Assembly (NCBI GenBank): GCA_943327315.2
Contig: CALPWQ020000016.1
Coordinates: 1 to 35,882, forward strand
Reading direction: 5' to 3'
Origin: Chitinophaga pinensis
GTDB taxonomy: Bacteria; Bacteroidota; Bacteroidia; Flavobacteriales_D; Crocinitomicaceae
Length of the DNA stretch: 35,882 bases
The notes below the pieces were generated by a model. The model did no database searches. It was given only the letters and a program-made list of their open reading frames with translations, and was not told where the DNA came from. Shown here piece after piece: positions 25,260 to 34,219 of the stretch; the first letter of the stretch is position 1, and each line of letters starts with the position of its first letter. A program made the position numbers and the translations under genes.

Positions 25260-25502
25260 ATGAAAATTCGTCAATTCATCTTAAGTGTAGTCGTCCTTTT
25301 TATGAGCGCCACACATTCCTTTTCACAAGGGTGTTCACAATGTCGTATGATGACTGAGCAAGGGTCAGGGTTGGATGAGGGGTCATTCGGAAACAGCATC
25401 AACTCTGGTATCTTGTACTTGATGCTGATTCCTTATTTGCTTATTCTGTTTTTATTCCGCCACCGCATCATTTCTTTCTTCCGCGCATTGGCTAAGAAAT
25501 AA
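25260..25502 (+). CDS. Small CxxC membrane protein with signal peptide
   Basis: The product is 80 aa. A signal peptide (about 1-23, ending SFSQ) is followed by a CSQC pair (C25, C28) almost at the mature N-terminus, an acidic/Gly linker, then one membrane segment (about 49-66, NSGILYLMLIPYLLILFLF) and a basic tail. Small proteins with a CxxC then NxGIxYLMxIPY are a recurrent unnamed Bacteroidota family, as I recall it. The CxxC could bind a metal or act in redox chemistry in the periplasm. No named function. Confidence 0.75.
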   Translation: MKIRQFILSVVVLFMSATHSFSQGCSQCRMMTEQGSGLDEGSFGNSINSGILYLMLIPYLLILFLFRHRIISFFRALAKK

Positions 25503-25660
25503 AAAAATCAACACAAAAATTAGCGCTATCATTTAGACTACCTTGCGCTCTTGTTATACATCGTTGTTTTTTACCACAGTGGGATGCATTGATAGACCTA
25601 GCAATTGAAGTCCGATGGAAAATCACTACATCATCTCAAATTACATTGGAAGGTTTAAGT

Positions 25661-26689
25661 CTATCGCTTTTTAAACAAGGCGTGGCTCAAGTTTGTGTAA
25701 GACAAGGAAAACTCAATAGAACCTCCCTTGTAAGCACGCACCATCGAGGAGACCGTGGCATCGTAAGAAACACCGAAGCGGAATCCGCGGAAGTCAACCA
25801 TGATCGAGGGAATTACCGCATCATTCAAGCGGTAATATGCACCAAAACCAAAGTACGCATCTTGACTGTGTCCTGTGATTTTTGTTCCGTCTTTAAAGCG
25901 GTATTTAAACATCATTCCAAGAATTGTTTCCAAATGGGGGCCTTGTACAAACTCTAAGACACTGGCATCCAAAGACCAATCTGTATCCGCAAGGTCTGTC
26001 GTTACCGCGCCGTGAAAAACAAACTTGCTGTACATGCGATCACCATTCACTGTGGCATACTTCAAAATAGGTCGATTCAAGTGATACCCAGAAACACCAA
26101 GCTGAAGCTTAAAGTCATTATTGCGGGCAAAAGTTGATTTACCTCCATCGTACACGTAGTAAATGCCGGCAGATGCATCGATGTAGCGAAATGAAGCTGC
26201 TGCCGCTTCGCCCGATGCAATCGTTTGGTCAAAACCACCACCAGACCATTGAGAAGAAAAGCTCAATTTTGAATAGTCCGCTGTTCGGTTGCCAAAACCA
26301 CCCTGAATTCCTGCGGAAAGGATATGACCGGTTTTACCCATCGGCAAAATCCCACTTAAAGTGATTGCGCCGGTTTGATTGCCAAAGCGCGAATCTCCGC
26401 CAATGTCATTGTAAAACAACAAGCCTAGGCCCATGTGCGCCTTCGAGTTATCACGGTTTTTACCGAAGTTGGCGTCGGCCGCAACCACGCTGGTCATAAA
26501 TTGTGTTCCAGCTCCAAGCCATTGATTGCGGTGATTGACAACCACACGCTCCCACCCGTCGTAAACGCCAGCACATGCCGGGTTAATCAACAAGGGCGTT
26601 TGTGCGGTCTGCGAAAAATGAATGTCTTGTGCGGCAACCAAAAATGGCAAGGCAAAAGCAACTGCAATCAATCCTCTTTTCATCATCAT
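25661..26689 (-). CDS. PorP/SprF-family outer-membrane protein
   Basis: The product is 342 aa with a signal peptide (ending FLVAAQ). The mature start, DIHFSQTAQTPLLINPACAGVYDG, is the hallmark of the PorP/SprF family, followed by NHRNQWLGAG and barrel strands. SprF is needed for secretion or attachment of the adhesin SprB in Flavobacterium; family members often follow a gene for type B sorting-domain cargo, as here. Three Met codons are possible starts. The first overlaps the cargo gene's TGA (an ATGA overlap), which indicates translational coupling. It is inferred to serve the CotH-domain protein encoded upstream. Confidence 0.93.
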   Translation of the reverse strand: MMMKRGLIAVAFALPFLVAAQDIHFSQTAQTPLLINPACAGVYDGWERVVVNHRNQWLGAGTQFMTSVVAADANFGKNRDNSKAHMGLGLLFYNDIGGDSRFGNQTGAITLSGILPMGKTGHILSAGIQGGFGNRTADYSKLSFSSQWSGGGFDQTIASGEAAAASFRYIDASAGIYYVYDGGKSTFARNNDFKLQLGVSGYHLNRPILKYATVNGDRMYSKFVFHGAVTTDLADTDWSLDASVLEFVQGPHLETILGMMFKYRFKDGTKITGHSQDAYFGFGAYYRLNDAVIPSIMVDFRGFRFGVSYDATVSSMVRAYKGGSIEFSLSYTNLSHALFKKR

Positions 26690-29600
26690 CGGATTAAGGT
26701 GATATTGCCTGAGCGCGTTTCCTCAATACCTGTAACAAACTTCACGTCTAGAATATAAGCATAAACACCTGCATTGCATGGTTTTCCGTCGTAGCTTCCA
26801 TCCCACGTAAAGTTTTTGTCACTTGTTTGGATCATCTTATTTCCCCAACGATCATAGATGTACAACGTGAAGCTTGCCACATCTTGTCCAACGAGGATTT
26901 CCAATGTTTCATTCATATTTGGACCATTGCCATTTGGCGAGAATCCTGTTGGAAGATAGATGCCATTGATGCAGTCGATTCCTGCGTTATTCGGATCACA
27001 TGGATCAAACGGATTGCTGCCATTTGCGATTTCATCTGTATCCAATAAACCGTCGCTGTCGCAATCCGTACCTGAAGTGATTGGTAACGTGATTGATGCC
27101 ACCACATACGAGCATGGGTCTGTTGAGCTTGTTCCATCCACAGCTTCTTGCGCATCTGTTACCCCATCAGCATCTGTGTCCACCTGACAATCTGGAGATG
27201 AATCATTCGGGTCACACGGATTCAATGGGTTTGAACTATTGGTGACTTCAATTCCATCGCTAATTCCATCGCCATCCGTATCTGGATTGGCTGGGTTGGT
27301 ACCTAGGGTTCCTTCTTGTGCGTTTGTCAAGCCGTCGTTGTCTTGATCACATGGTCCTGCGTTGATGTTCGGAATACATGGGTCGGTATTGGCCGGGTCG
27401 GCCTCATCAAACACTCCATCACCGTCGGTGTCAACAATGGATGACTCAAGCGCATCGATAATTCCGTCTCCATCTGTATCAAGAGGTGTTACGATGTTTG
27501 CGCCTACTTCTAAACTGTCGTTTTCGCCATCGCCATCTGTATCCGGGTTGTTCGGGTTGGTGCCAATTACACCTTCATCCACATTCAATAATCCGTCTCC
27601 ATCAAGGTCAGGATTGTCCACAAGGAATACCGCAACAATATTTTCAACACCAACGATGTTGATGCTATTCGTGTCTTGGGTAACCGCTGCGCCTAGTGGG
27701 CCGGTGGTGTATTCCCAATGGTCGAAAATGAAACCAGGATTGGCCCTTGCAATGAGGTTTGTGTTGATGCCTCCAAAGTAACTCGTTGACCACGGGTACG
27801 TAGGCGCCCAGATGGAATTGACCTTAATTTCTCCAGAAAGCGGTGGAGTAACGTTAAATGTGACTGCATAAGGACCTGAAAGTTGGTAACAGTCAATTAG
27901 TCCTTGCGCCAAAGCCGCACAGCGTGTATTCATGAAGGTCTGCATCTGATTTACACGAGACTGCCAACCTGTAAACGTACCTCCCCACTTATTCACTTGC
28001 CCCTGCATTTCTGGTGAAATTTCATTCACCATACTATCTAACAACTGATTCATGTAAGTACATGAAAAATAGGTGTTCACAAGGTCAATGTATCGCGTCA
28101 CATAATATTGCTCAACGGCGGGATTTTCATTGATTAATTTTTCAAGAATATCTGTGTGTCCTTGTCCGCCTGGATTGGGTAGATTTTCAGCGTTACACGG
28201 GTCCGCATTTGCTGATGGATCTGGAATGCCTGTGTAGTTGATGTAGTGGCCAAAAGTAGCGTCCATGTCCCAAAGGGTGTAGCGCCATTTCTTCTTGTCT
28301 CCAAGTGGATCCATTCCTCTCCACCATGCCGTATTCCAGTTTAACCAGTCTTGGTTTACCACATAAGAGTTGAAGACAAAATAATCACATAGGGATTGCC
28401 AATTCAATAAGCTATCTACATAATTGAAGTTTGTTGCATTCGCCATATTATTGGTCAAGATGTAATTTCTTAAACCATCCCAAGCTGGCTGAGCGTTTGG
28501 CGCACCGTAATCTTGCCAAGTACCCCCCCAAGTTTTTAGGTATTGAAGGTTGTATTTATTCTGATCAAAGTAATAGTTGGTGTAATCGTGGTCGTCCGCT
28601 TTCTCACGAATTTCATATACTCCCCAGTATTGGCCATTTAGATAGACGATCGCTGGTCTCCATGTTCTTTCGTCCAACTTCATGTCGGCACGAATCGAAA
28701 GTGTATGAATAAATGCATCGCGTATGTGCGCGCCATTTTCAAACGAATAGTTGTCACTCGCCGCAGGCTTTAAAATTACCCTTTGGAAATTCTGACGGGT
28801 CTTTTCTGGGAAAATTTTGTGTTCAATATCTGCGGCATAGCCATATTGATCACGAGTAATGTAGTCAAAACCCCGTTGATTATAAGACCAAGAGTCATTT
28901 CCATGCTTGTTAAAATCTCCCTGGCCTTCGTCTTTAAACGTGCCATCATCCTCAAACAATTCAAAAGAGCCCACTTTGGTTCCGCCTCCCTGTTGACCAT
29001 TCGCCACTAGGTTAAACACATCTTGGCTACACACTGAAACAACCGGAATGGTGTGCGTCACATTGATAAAGTATGAGTTTGTCTCTGTATAAGAGGCCTG
29101 GTTCGTGCTAAAAGCCACAGCGCGTAATACCGTAGTCGCTGAAATAGTGATGGGTCCAGAATAAGGGGTTGAAGTCGCTGTTGGGTTGCTCCCGTTTGTT
29201 GTATAGCGAATTATCGCTGTTGGGTCTGGACAGGTGATTGTTACGGTTTGACTTCCCGTATAGAACCCTGGAGCAAGGCTCATAACCGGTGTTGGGGTAT
29301 AAAAGTTTATGGCGCCTGTGTTGTTGGCGTTTGGTGTTGGTGTTGTAAACAACTTCCAATCAGGAGCAGCATTGGTTGAACGACCTACCGAGTGGTTTGC
29401 TTTTGTCATGTGAATCATCTTTATGGAATCCACAACGCTACCCGCTGGGTTCGATATAATGATCCAATCTCCTTCTGTTTGTTTTAAATTGAAATTGGGA
29501 TGATATTCATTCGCTATCACTGTTCCTCTACTTGAGCAAAACACCATTTTAAATCCATTCCCATTGATGCTGCCACTTGGAATTTGCCATTTTAACAAGT

Positions 29601-29802
29601 TGTTTGAATTGTCAGAAAGGTAGTACCCCGTCAAGTCAACAGCTGTTCCAGAGGTATTGTAAAGCTCAACCCAATCTTCACGTTGTCCATACGAATCCAT
29701 TAGGCCCGCAACATTGGAACACGAATATTCATTAATTACAACCTGTGAATTAACTGATAATGAGTACAGTAAAATTGAGAATGCGAGTAAAAATCGATTC
29801 AT
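26686..29802 (-). CDS. CotH-kinase surface protein with type B T9SS sorting domain
   Basis: The 1038-aa protein starts with a signal peptide (1-20). A lamin-tail domain (about 21-130: VVINEYSCSN, DWVELYNTSG, DLTGYYLSD) is followed by a chitobiase/hexosaminidase C-terminal-like domain (165-245: IRYTTNGSNPTATSTPYSGP) and a CotH kinase-like domain (about 250-635) with EIREKADDHD (397-406) and WDMDATFGHY (511-520), the latter carrying the likely metal-binding Asp pair. A beta repeat (645-728), Ca2+-type thrombospondin-3 repeats (about 730-935, many DTDGDG) and a type B gliding-associated C-terminal domain (950-1038: YLPTGFSPNGNG, YDRWGN) complete it. It is inferred to be exported and attached at the surface. 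CotH family members can phosphorylate proteins; activity here is unproven. Confidence 0.95.
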   Translation of the reverse strand: MNRFLLAFSILLYSLSVNSQVVINEYSCSNVAGLMDSYGQREDWVELYNTSGTAVDLTGYYLSDNSNNLLKWQIPSGSINGNGFKMVFCSSRGTVIANEYHPNFNLKQTEGDWIIISNPAGSVVDSIKMIHMTKANHSVGRSTNAAPDWKLFTTPTPNANNTGAINFYTPTPVMSLAPGFYTGSQTVTITCPDPTAIIRYTTNGSNPTATSTPYSGPITISATTVLRAVAFSTNQASYTETNSYFINVTHTIPVVSVCSQDVFNLVANGQQGGGTKVGSFELFEDDGTFKDEGQGDFNKHGNDSWSYNQRGFDYITRDQYGYAADIEHKIFPEKTRQNFQRVILKPAASDNYSFENGAHIRDAFIHTLSIRADMKLDERTWRPAIVYLNGQYWGVYEIREKADDHDYTNYYFDQNKYNLQYLKTWGGTWQDYGAPNAQPAWDGLRNYILTNNMANATNFNYVDSLLNWQSLCDYFVFNSYVVNQDWLNWNTAWWRGMDPLGDKKKWRYTLWDMDATFGHYINYTGIPDPSANADPCNAENLPNPGGQGHTDILEKLINENPAVEQYYVTRYIDLVNTYFSCTYMNQLLDSMVNEISPEMQGQVNKWGGTFTGWQSRVNQMQTFMNTRCAALAQGLIDCYQLSGPYAVTFNVTPPLSGEIKVNSIWAPTYPWSTSYFGGINTNLIARANPGFIFDHWEYTTGPLGAAVTQDTNSINIVGVENIVAVFLVDNPDLDGDGLLNVDEGVIGTNPNNPDTDGDGENDSLEVGANIVTPLDTDGDGIIDALESSIVDTDGDGVFDEADPANTDPCIPNINAGPCDQDNDGLTNAQEGTLGTNPANPDTDGDGISDGIEVTNSSNPLNPCDPNDSSPDCQVDTDADGVTDAQEAVDGTSSTDPCSYVVASITLPITSGTDCDSDGLLDTDEIANGSNPFDPCDPNNAGIDCINGIYLPTGFSPNGNGPNMNETLEILVGQDVASFTLYIYDRWGNKMIQTSDKNFTWDGSYDGKPCNAGVYAYILDVKFVTGIEETRSGNITLIR

Positions 29803-29882
29803 ATCGTTGTTTTAGTATTGGTTATTTGCTTCGCGCAATGGCTCAAAACGTTTCAATATTACGAATATATTAAATGTATTCG

Positions 29883-29890
29883 TAGCTTTG
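29883..29890 (+). promoter_or_regulatory. Candidate -7 element for the lipoprotein/DUF2490 unit
   Basis: TAGCTTTG is an exact TAnnTTTG match. No TTG is seen at the expected distance. Transcription would start near 29896, giving a leader of about 60 nt before the ATG at 29955. Confidence 0.4.
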
Positions 29891-29954
29891 AGACGCTTAA
29901 AACATGTATCTGGTTGTTTTTAAGTAGATCATGACCCTAATAAAATTCACACAA

Positions 29955-30368
29955 ATGAAACGCATTCTTGTTGCTTTTGGATTCTCAGCATTGATTCTCT
30001 TCTTTTTTTCTGCTTGTCAAAAGGTAGAAGGACAAGGTGGATCTTCTTCCATCATTGGAAAAATTACCGTGAACAACTACAATGTTGGCGGATCAATTCT
30101 CGAAGGGGTTTATCCTGGTTCTGACGAAAAAGTATACATCTGTTACGGCGAAGGGAATACCCTTCCTAGTGATGATGTCAATGCCAGCTATGATGGCACC
30201 TTCGAATTTAAATACTTACAGCCGGGAAAATACACGCTGTATGTGTACGAGGATGTATTGCCAGAACCAGCGAATGCCGACAAACAAAAAGCGGTCATTG
30301 TAAGTGTTGAAATAACAGGCAAAAAAAGCACTGTTGATGCTGGTGAAATCGTGATCAAGAAAAATTAA
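29955..30368 (+). CDS. Small lipoprotein with a prealbumin/regulatory-like fold
   Basis: Counted from MKRIL at 29955 the product is 137 aa; an ATG eight codons upstream (29931) is possible but adds residues before an already complete signal peptide. The lipobox is FSAC (C21). The mature part (about 40-137) has strands KITVNNYNVGG, GTFEFKYLQPGKYTLYVYED and a KAVIVSVEI strand, a pattern like carboxypeptidase-regulatory domains. The DUF2490 gene follows after 1 bp, so the two are co-transcribed and probably linked in the envelope. Confidence 0.8.
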   Translation: MKRILVAFGFSALILFFFSACQKVEGQGGSSSIIGKITVNNYNVGGSILEGVYPGSDEKVYICYGEGNTLPSDDVNASYDGTFEFKYLQPGKYTLYVYEDVLPEPANADKQKAVIVSVEITGKKSTVDAGEIVIKKN

Positions 30369-30369
30369 G

Positions 30370-31050
30370 GTGAAAAAACTACCCCTCCTTTTTGTCCTTG
30401 TTCTTACCTCGCTGAATGCCTTTTCACAGCAATCAATTGGTATGCTTTGGGGTGATCTGGGCGTTAAAGGTCAAATCACAAAGGATTTCGAATACGGTGT
30501 AAGTTTCACTTCGCGTGTAAGTGCCGCGCCTAATCAAACCTTTTTTCCTCAAGTTACATTGAAATACAAGGTGACGAAATGGTTTAAACCCTCTATTGAC
30601 TATCGTGGTATTTATAAATTGGATAAGTACGGGAATTATTTGTTTAGCAACCGACTTAATTTCAATACGGAATTCAAGTACGCAAAAAAACGCTTGGATC
30701 TTCGTGCGCGACTTCGCTACCAATACTCATTCAACACCTTGAATTCCATCTCAGGTTATGACGCAGAATTTGACCAAGCCGTGCGGCTTAAAACTCAATT
30801 TCAATACGATCTGAAAAACACGTTTCTTTCTCCCATTATAAGCTTTGAACTTTTCTACAATCCTGCTTTTGGTCCAAGCGGTAGGCAATTTTCAAAATAC
30901 CGCGGATTCGCTGGTGTGGCCTTAGAGATTGACGGCCCTCATGATATTAGTGTGGGCTATATAATTGACCATCAAATGAATGCTATAAACCCTTTGACGA
31001 AACACATTTTGGCGGTTTCCTACACCTACACCATCACGTCGAACAATTGA
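30370..31050 (+). CDS. DUF2490-family outer-membrane protein
   Basis: The product is 226 aa and starts at GTG, 1 bp after the lipoprotein stop. The signal peptide ends near SQ (20). The remainder is a small Tyr/Phe-rich barrel with FKPSIDYRGIYKLD, LDLRARLRYQYSF and a C-terminal HILAVSYTYTI strand, matching the DUF2490 family. The molecular function is unknown. The terminator at 31067 belongs to the convergent operon and has a T-run only on the minus strand. Confidence 0.88.
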   Translation: MKKLPLLFVLVLTSLNAFSQQSIGMLWGDLGVKGQITKDFEYGVSFTSRVSAAPNQTFFPQVTLKYKVTKWFKPSIDYRGIYKLDKYGNYLFSNRLNFNTEFKYAKKRLDLRARLRYQYSFNTLNSISGYDAEFDQAVRLKTQFQYDLKNTFLSPIISFELFYNPAFGPSGRQFSKYRGFAGVALEIDGPHDISVGYIIDHQMNAINPLTKHILAVSYTYTITSNN

Positions 31051-31066
31051 TTTGATCGCATGCCAA

Positions 31067-31096
31067 TAAAAAAACCTCGAAATACATTCCGAGGTT
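31067..31096 (-). terminator. Rho-independent terminator of the holB-ricT-gldH operon
   Basis: A 7-bp stem, AACCTCG (31073-31079) with CGAGGTT (31090-31096), is followed on the minus strand by a T-run. It lies just past the gldH stop at 31119. Confidence 0.85.
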
Positions 31097-31118
31097 CAAG
31101 CCAATTTCTCTTTCTTCT

Positions 31119-31646
31119 TTAATCTGTTGGTGTTTCAACCAAAAAAGTAAGGTCTAATACCTCATCAATTGCCATTTGGGTGATTCCTTGTTCAATCATA
31201 AAGGTATATTTTCCCGCTTCAGTAAGTGAGCATTTAAGCATTCTCGGTGGGCTTCCAGGGCGATCAAAAACTTCAAGTTGACCATCTTTGCTCCGAATAA
31301 AGACCACTTCTGTTTCTACGATTGTTCCTGTTTTCTTTCCAACCCAAGACCCATCAGCATGTGTAACCGCAATTTCAACCGGTTCGCGCGTTGTTTCTCC
31401 TTTTGGATTTTTCGTGTTTAAAAACACCCACAGATTGCTGTATTTGTAATCTGTAGTTGTGCGCAAGGTCAATACGAATACATGCTCCTTTCCTAGCTCC
31501 TTGATGTCCACGACAAAGCGGGGCTTCACATTTTGTTCCCACATGTTCTTTTTGAACGTGTACGAACGCTCATACAGCGCCGTTTGCTCGCAAGACCAAA
31601 GGATAAGTAGAAAAAAAATGCCGATCAGACTATTGCGGGCTTTCAT
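31119..31646 (-). CDS. gldH: Gliding motility lipoprotein GldH
   Basis: Counted from the ATG at 31646 the product is 175 aa. The frame is open 53 codons further, but that part is the ricT 3' end in another frame. The signal peptide has lipobox LWSC (C19). The mature start, CEQTALYERSYTFKKNMWEQ, and the strands VFVLTLRTTTDYKYSNLWVFL match the GldH family. GldH is a lipoprotein required for gliding in Flavobacterium and is found widely in Bacteroidota, including non-gliders. It overlaps the ricT end by 17 bp, so expression is coupled. Confidence 0.9.
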   Translation of the reverse strand: MKARNSLIGIFFLLILWSCEQTALYERSYTFKKNMWEQNVKPRFVVDIKELGKEHVFVLTLRTTTDYKYSNLWVFLNTKNPKGETTREPVEIAVTHADGSWVGKKTGTIVETEVVFIRSKDGQLEVFDRPGSPPRMLKCSLTEAGKYTFMIEQGITQMAIDEVLDLTFLVETPTD

Positions 31647-32967
31647 TGCCAGAATTGTTTTGGTTGGGGCGACGGCGATTGTTCGGTCGATTGTTTCGTT
31701 GCTGGGGATTGTTCGAATTCTCCGAAGATCCTTTAGGCCTGTTATTTCCTTGAGGATTTTGGGCTTGGTTCGGATTTGCCGCTTTTGCTTGCTGGGGATT
31801 TTCACCAGACTTTACCGCGTCAACAGGCCTATTGTTCCCTGGTTTTTTCTTCTTTCTATTGTTGTTGTTCTTTTTGAAGGCATGTTCAAAACGATTCAAA
31901 CTATCTTGACCTACTACATTTTCGTAGTCCGGTTCTTTGATTTTGACCTCTGCAACATACTCATTCAGCTCCCTTGGTTTTTTACCGTCTTGGTTCATCT
32001 TCATGATTTCACGTACACGGTCTGGATTCATAGGAATCAATCCAGAAGCAGAATCCCCTTCATAGGCGTACCACATTTGTTTGCGAAACACGTCCGTTTT
32101 AATATGGTATGCTGAACCTTTTTCGGTTTGAAGTTTTGTGTCAGCCTTCGGGAACGACTTGATCGCGTCAAGGTACATGTCGAGCTCATAATTCAAGCAA
32201 CACTTCAATTTTCCGCATTGTCCGGCTAATTTTTGCGGATTTAAAGACAATTGTTGGTATCGTGCAGCAGAAGTTGAGACAGATCTAAAATCAGTTAACC
32301 ACGTAGAGCAGCACAATTCACGGCCACACGAGCCGATTCCTCCGAGCCGCGATGCTTCTTGTCGCGAACCAATTTGACGCATTTCAATTCGAATGCGAAA
32401 CTTATCCGCCATGTCCTTGATCAGCTGGCGAAAATCCACACGGCCTTCTGCGGTATAGAAGAATGTTGCCTTACTAAGGTCTCCTTGGTATTCAACATCC
32501 GAGATTTTCATTTCGAGATTCAAGTTGACAGCAAGCGTTCGAGATTGGTACATTACCTCCTTTTCAAGAGACCTTGCTTGAATCCATTTATCAACATCTT
32601 CCTGGGTCGCTACACGAATGATTTTCTTCGCTTCGATTGGTTTAAAACCAGGTGCTTTCTTTTTAATTTGAATACGTGCCAATTCTCCTGATACAGAAAC
32701 CACACCCATATCATACCCTGGGCTCGTTTCAACCACAACCACATCCCCAACAGACAACCCTATTCCTTTGGCGTTTCTATAAAACCCTTTTCGGCTGTTC
32801 TTAAATCGAACCTCCACTATATCGTATGGTGTTTGGCCTGATGGCAACATGATGTTGGACAACCAGTCAAAGACCTCAAGTTTATTACAACCTCCGGAAC
32901 TACAGTTGCCGTTGTTTTTACATCCCCGTGGAGTTCCACCGTCGGAGCTACAATTTGAACAACCCAT
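31630..32967 (-). CDS. ricT: PSP1-domain protein, RicT/YaaT homologue
   Basis: The product is 445 aa. A Cys-rich N-terminus (six Cys in the first 27 residues) precedes the PSP1 region (about 45-290). That region contains ISDVEYQGDLSKATFFYTAEGRVDFRQL, GSCGRELCCSTWL and GQCGKLKCCLNYE, whose cysteines are those of the Fe-S-linked family. The RicT homologue in Bacillus acts with RicA and RicF in RNA processing through RNase Y. The C-terminal 80 residues are a low-complexity Asn/Pro/Arg/Gln tail that may bind nucleic acid. It starts 52 bp after holB's stop; gldH overlaps its end. Confidence 0.92.
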   Translation of the reverse strand: MGCSNCSSDGGTPRGCKNNGNCSSGGCNKLEVFDWLSNIMLPSGQTPYDIVEVRFKNSRKGFYRNAKGIGLSVGDVVVVETSPGYDMGVVSVSGELARIQIKKKAPGFKPIEAKKIIRVATQEDVDKWIQARSLEKEVMYQSRTLAVNLNLEMKISDVEYQGDLSKATFFYTAEGRVDFRQLIKDMADKFRIRIEMRQIGSRQEASRLGGIGSCGRELCCSTWLTDFRSVSTSAARYQQLSLNPQKLAGQCGKLKCCLNYELDMYLDAIKSFPKADTKLQTEKGSAYHIKTDVFRKQMWYAYEGDSASGLIPMNPDRVREIMKMNQDGKKPRELNEYVAEVKIKEPDYENVVGQDSLNRFEHAFKKNNNNRKKKKPGNNRPVDAVKSGENPQQAKAANPNQAQNPQGNNRPKGSSENSNNPQQRNNRPNNRRRPNQNNSGNESPQ

Positions 32968-33018
32968 AATTCTATTCGTTTTGTGTAAAGTTAGGAAAAA
33001 ATCGTTGCGCTTTTGTTG

Positions 33019-34137
33019 TTAAGCCGCGTGGATATACCGCATTACCTGAAAGCTAATGTTGGTGAAAAGAATTTTTGAATTTGCATTCCGCTCAATGTAA
33101 TAGTGTGAATCACTGAAGGTCAGCATAAAATCACGTAAATTTTTCCCTGTAATGAAACGTGCAAAGTTGGCTAAGAACGCATCTTCATCTTGGGTAAGTC
33201 GGGTCAGCTGGTCTCCTGTGTAGTTTTTCAGCATGCTTTGACGAACCATGTGTAATGCATACTCCAAAAACACCTTTTGACTGTCTTTCGTAGCGCCAGA
33301 AACTTCTTCCGCCCAATCGAGCATGCCCAACACGTCTTTGCGGTAACTCACACGCATCAGCTTAATAAACCAATCGCGATTCGCGGTTGAATCATCCACA
33401 TTGTCAAAAGCCGCCATCGCTTGAATGAAGTCACCATCGCCCTGAATGACAATCCGATCGATCGCTGATGGCTCTAATTTACCTTCGTTCCTGAGGTATG
33501 CCTTCATATCCGCATCCTCAATTTTTGGCACACGCACCACTTGTGTTCGCGATAAAATCGTACGCAACATTGTCTCGTGGGCCTCAGCCACCAGAATAAA
33601 CACTGTTTTCGGCGCTGGTTCTTCCAACACTTTCAATAATTTATTTGCCGATTGAGCATTCATTGACTCTGGCAACCAAATGATCATTGCTTTGTATCCA
33701 CCCTCGTACGCTTTCAAGCTCAATCTTTTTATGATGTCGTGGCTTTCGTGAACACTAATAATCATGTTCCTTTCTTTCGGGTCGATTCTACTCAACCAGT
33801 CAAGTTCAGTGAAGTATGGATTTTCATTCACTTGTTCCCTCCAATGTTTAATCAACATCGTCGATTTTTCGGCGTCCGCCTGAACGCTTGGGTACGAAAA
33901 ATGAAGGTCGGGATGCTGCAATTTCTGGACCTTCAAGCACGAAGGACAAACACCACAGCTGTCATTTTCAAGTCTTTGATCACAAAACAAATAGCCCACA
34001 AAAGCAAGTGCTAAAGGCAACGCTCCATAGCCTGGTTTTCCGTAGAACAATCGGGCATGAGCAATGTTCCCACTATTGATTTCGGTGATGAAATGATTCT
34101 TTAATTCTTGTTGGCCAACAACATCTACAAATTGCAT
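33019..34137 (-). CDS. holB: DNA polymerase III delta' subunit
   Basis: The product is 372 aa from MQFVDVVGQQ; a start six codons earlier is open but not conserved. The AAA+ clamp-loader fold shows HARLFYGKPGYGALPLALAF, where the P-loop lacks the GKT of active ATPases, as expected for delta'. The Zn-binding cysteines are C52, C61, C64 and C67. SANKLLKVLEEP and the sensor/SRC region, here LSRTQVVRVP, follow, then the C-terminal collar helices. It loads the sliding clamp with delta and tau/gamma. It heads the operon with ricT and gldH. Confidence 0.92.
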   Translation of the reverse strand: MQFVDVVGQQELKNHFITEINSGNIAHARLFYGKPGYGALPLALAFVGYLFCDQRLENDSCGVCPSCLKVQKLQHPDLHFSYPSVQADAEKSTMLIKHWREQVNENPYFTELDWLSRIDPKERNMIISVHESHDIIKRLSLKAYEGGYKAMIIWLPESMNAQSANKLLKVLEEPAPKTVFILVAEAHETMLRTILSRTQVVRVPKIEDADMKAYLRNEGKLEPSAIDRIVIQGDGDFIQAMAAFDNVDDSTANRDWFIKLMRVSYRKDVLGMLDWAEEVSGATKDSQKVFLEYALHMVRQSMLKNYTGDQLTRLTQDEDAFLANFARFITGKNLRDFMLTFSDSHYYIERNANSKILFTNISFQVMRYIHAA

Positions 34138-34219
34138 GTGATAAAAATAGCGCAAAATCCCTTCATTTCCCCGTTCAAAAACACTAAAATTGTACTAGTT
34201 ATCGAATTAAACTTGTGCT

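Noticed and set aside
25589..25957. Plus-strand ORF of 122 codons
   Set aside because: It overlaps the end of the PorP/SprF gene in antisense and has no signal or family match. The 158-bp gap at 25503-25660 shows no clear gene or terminator.
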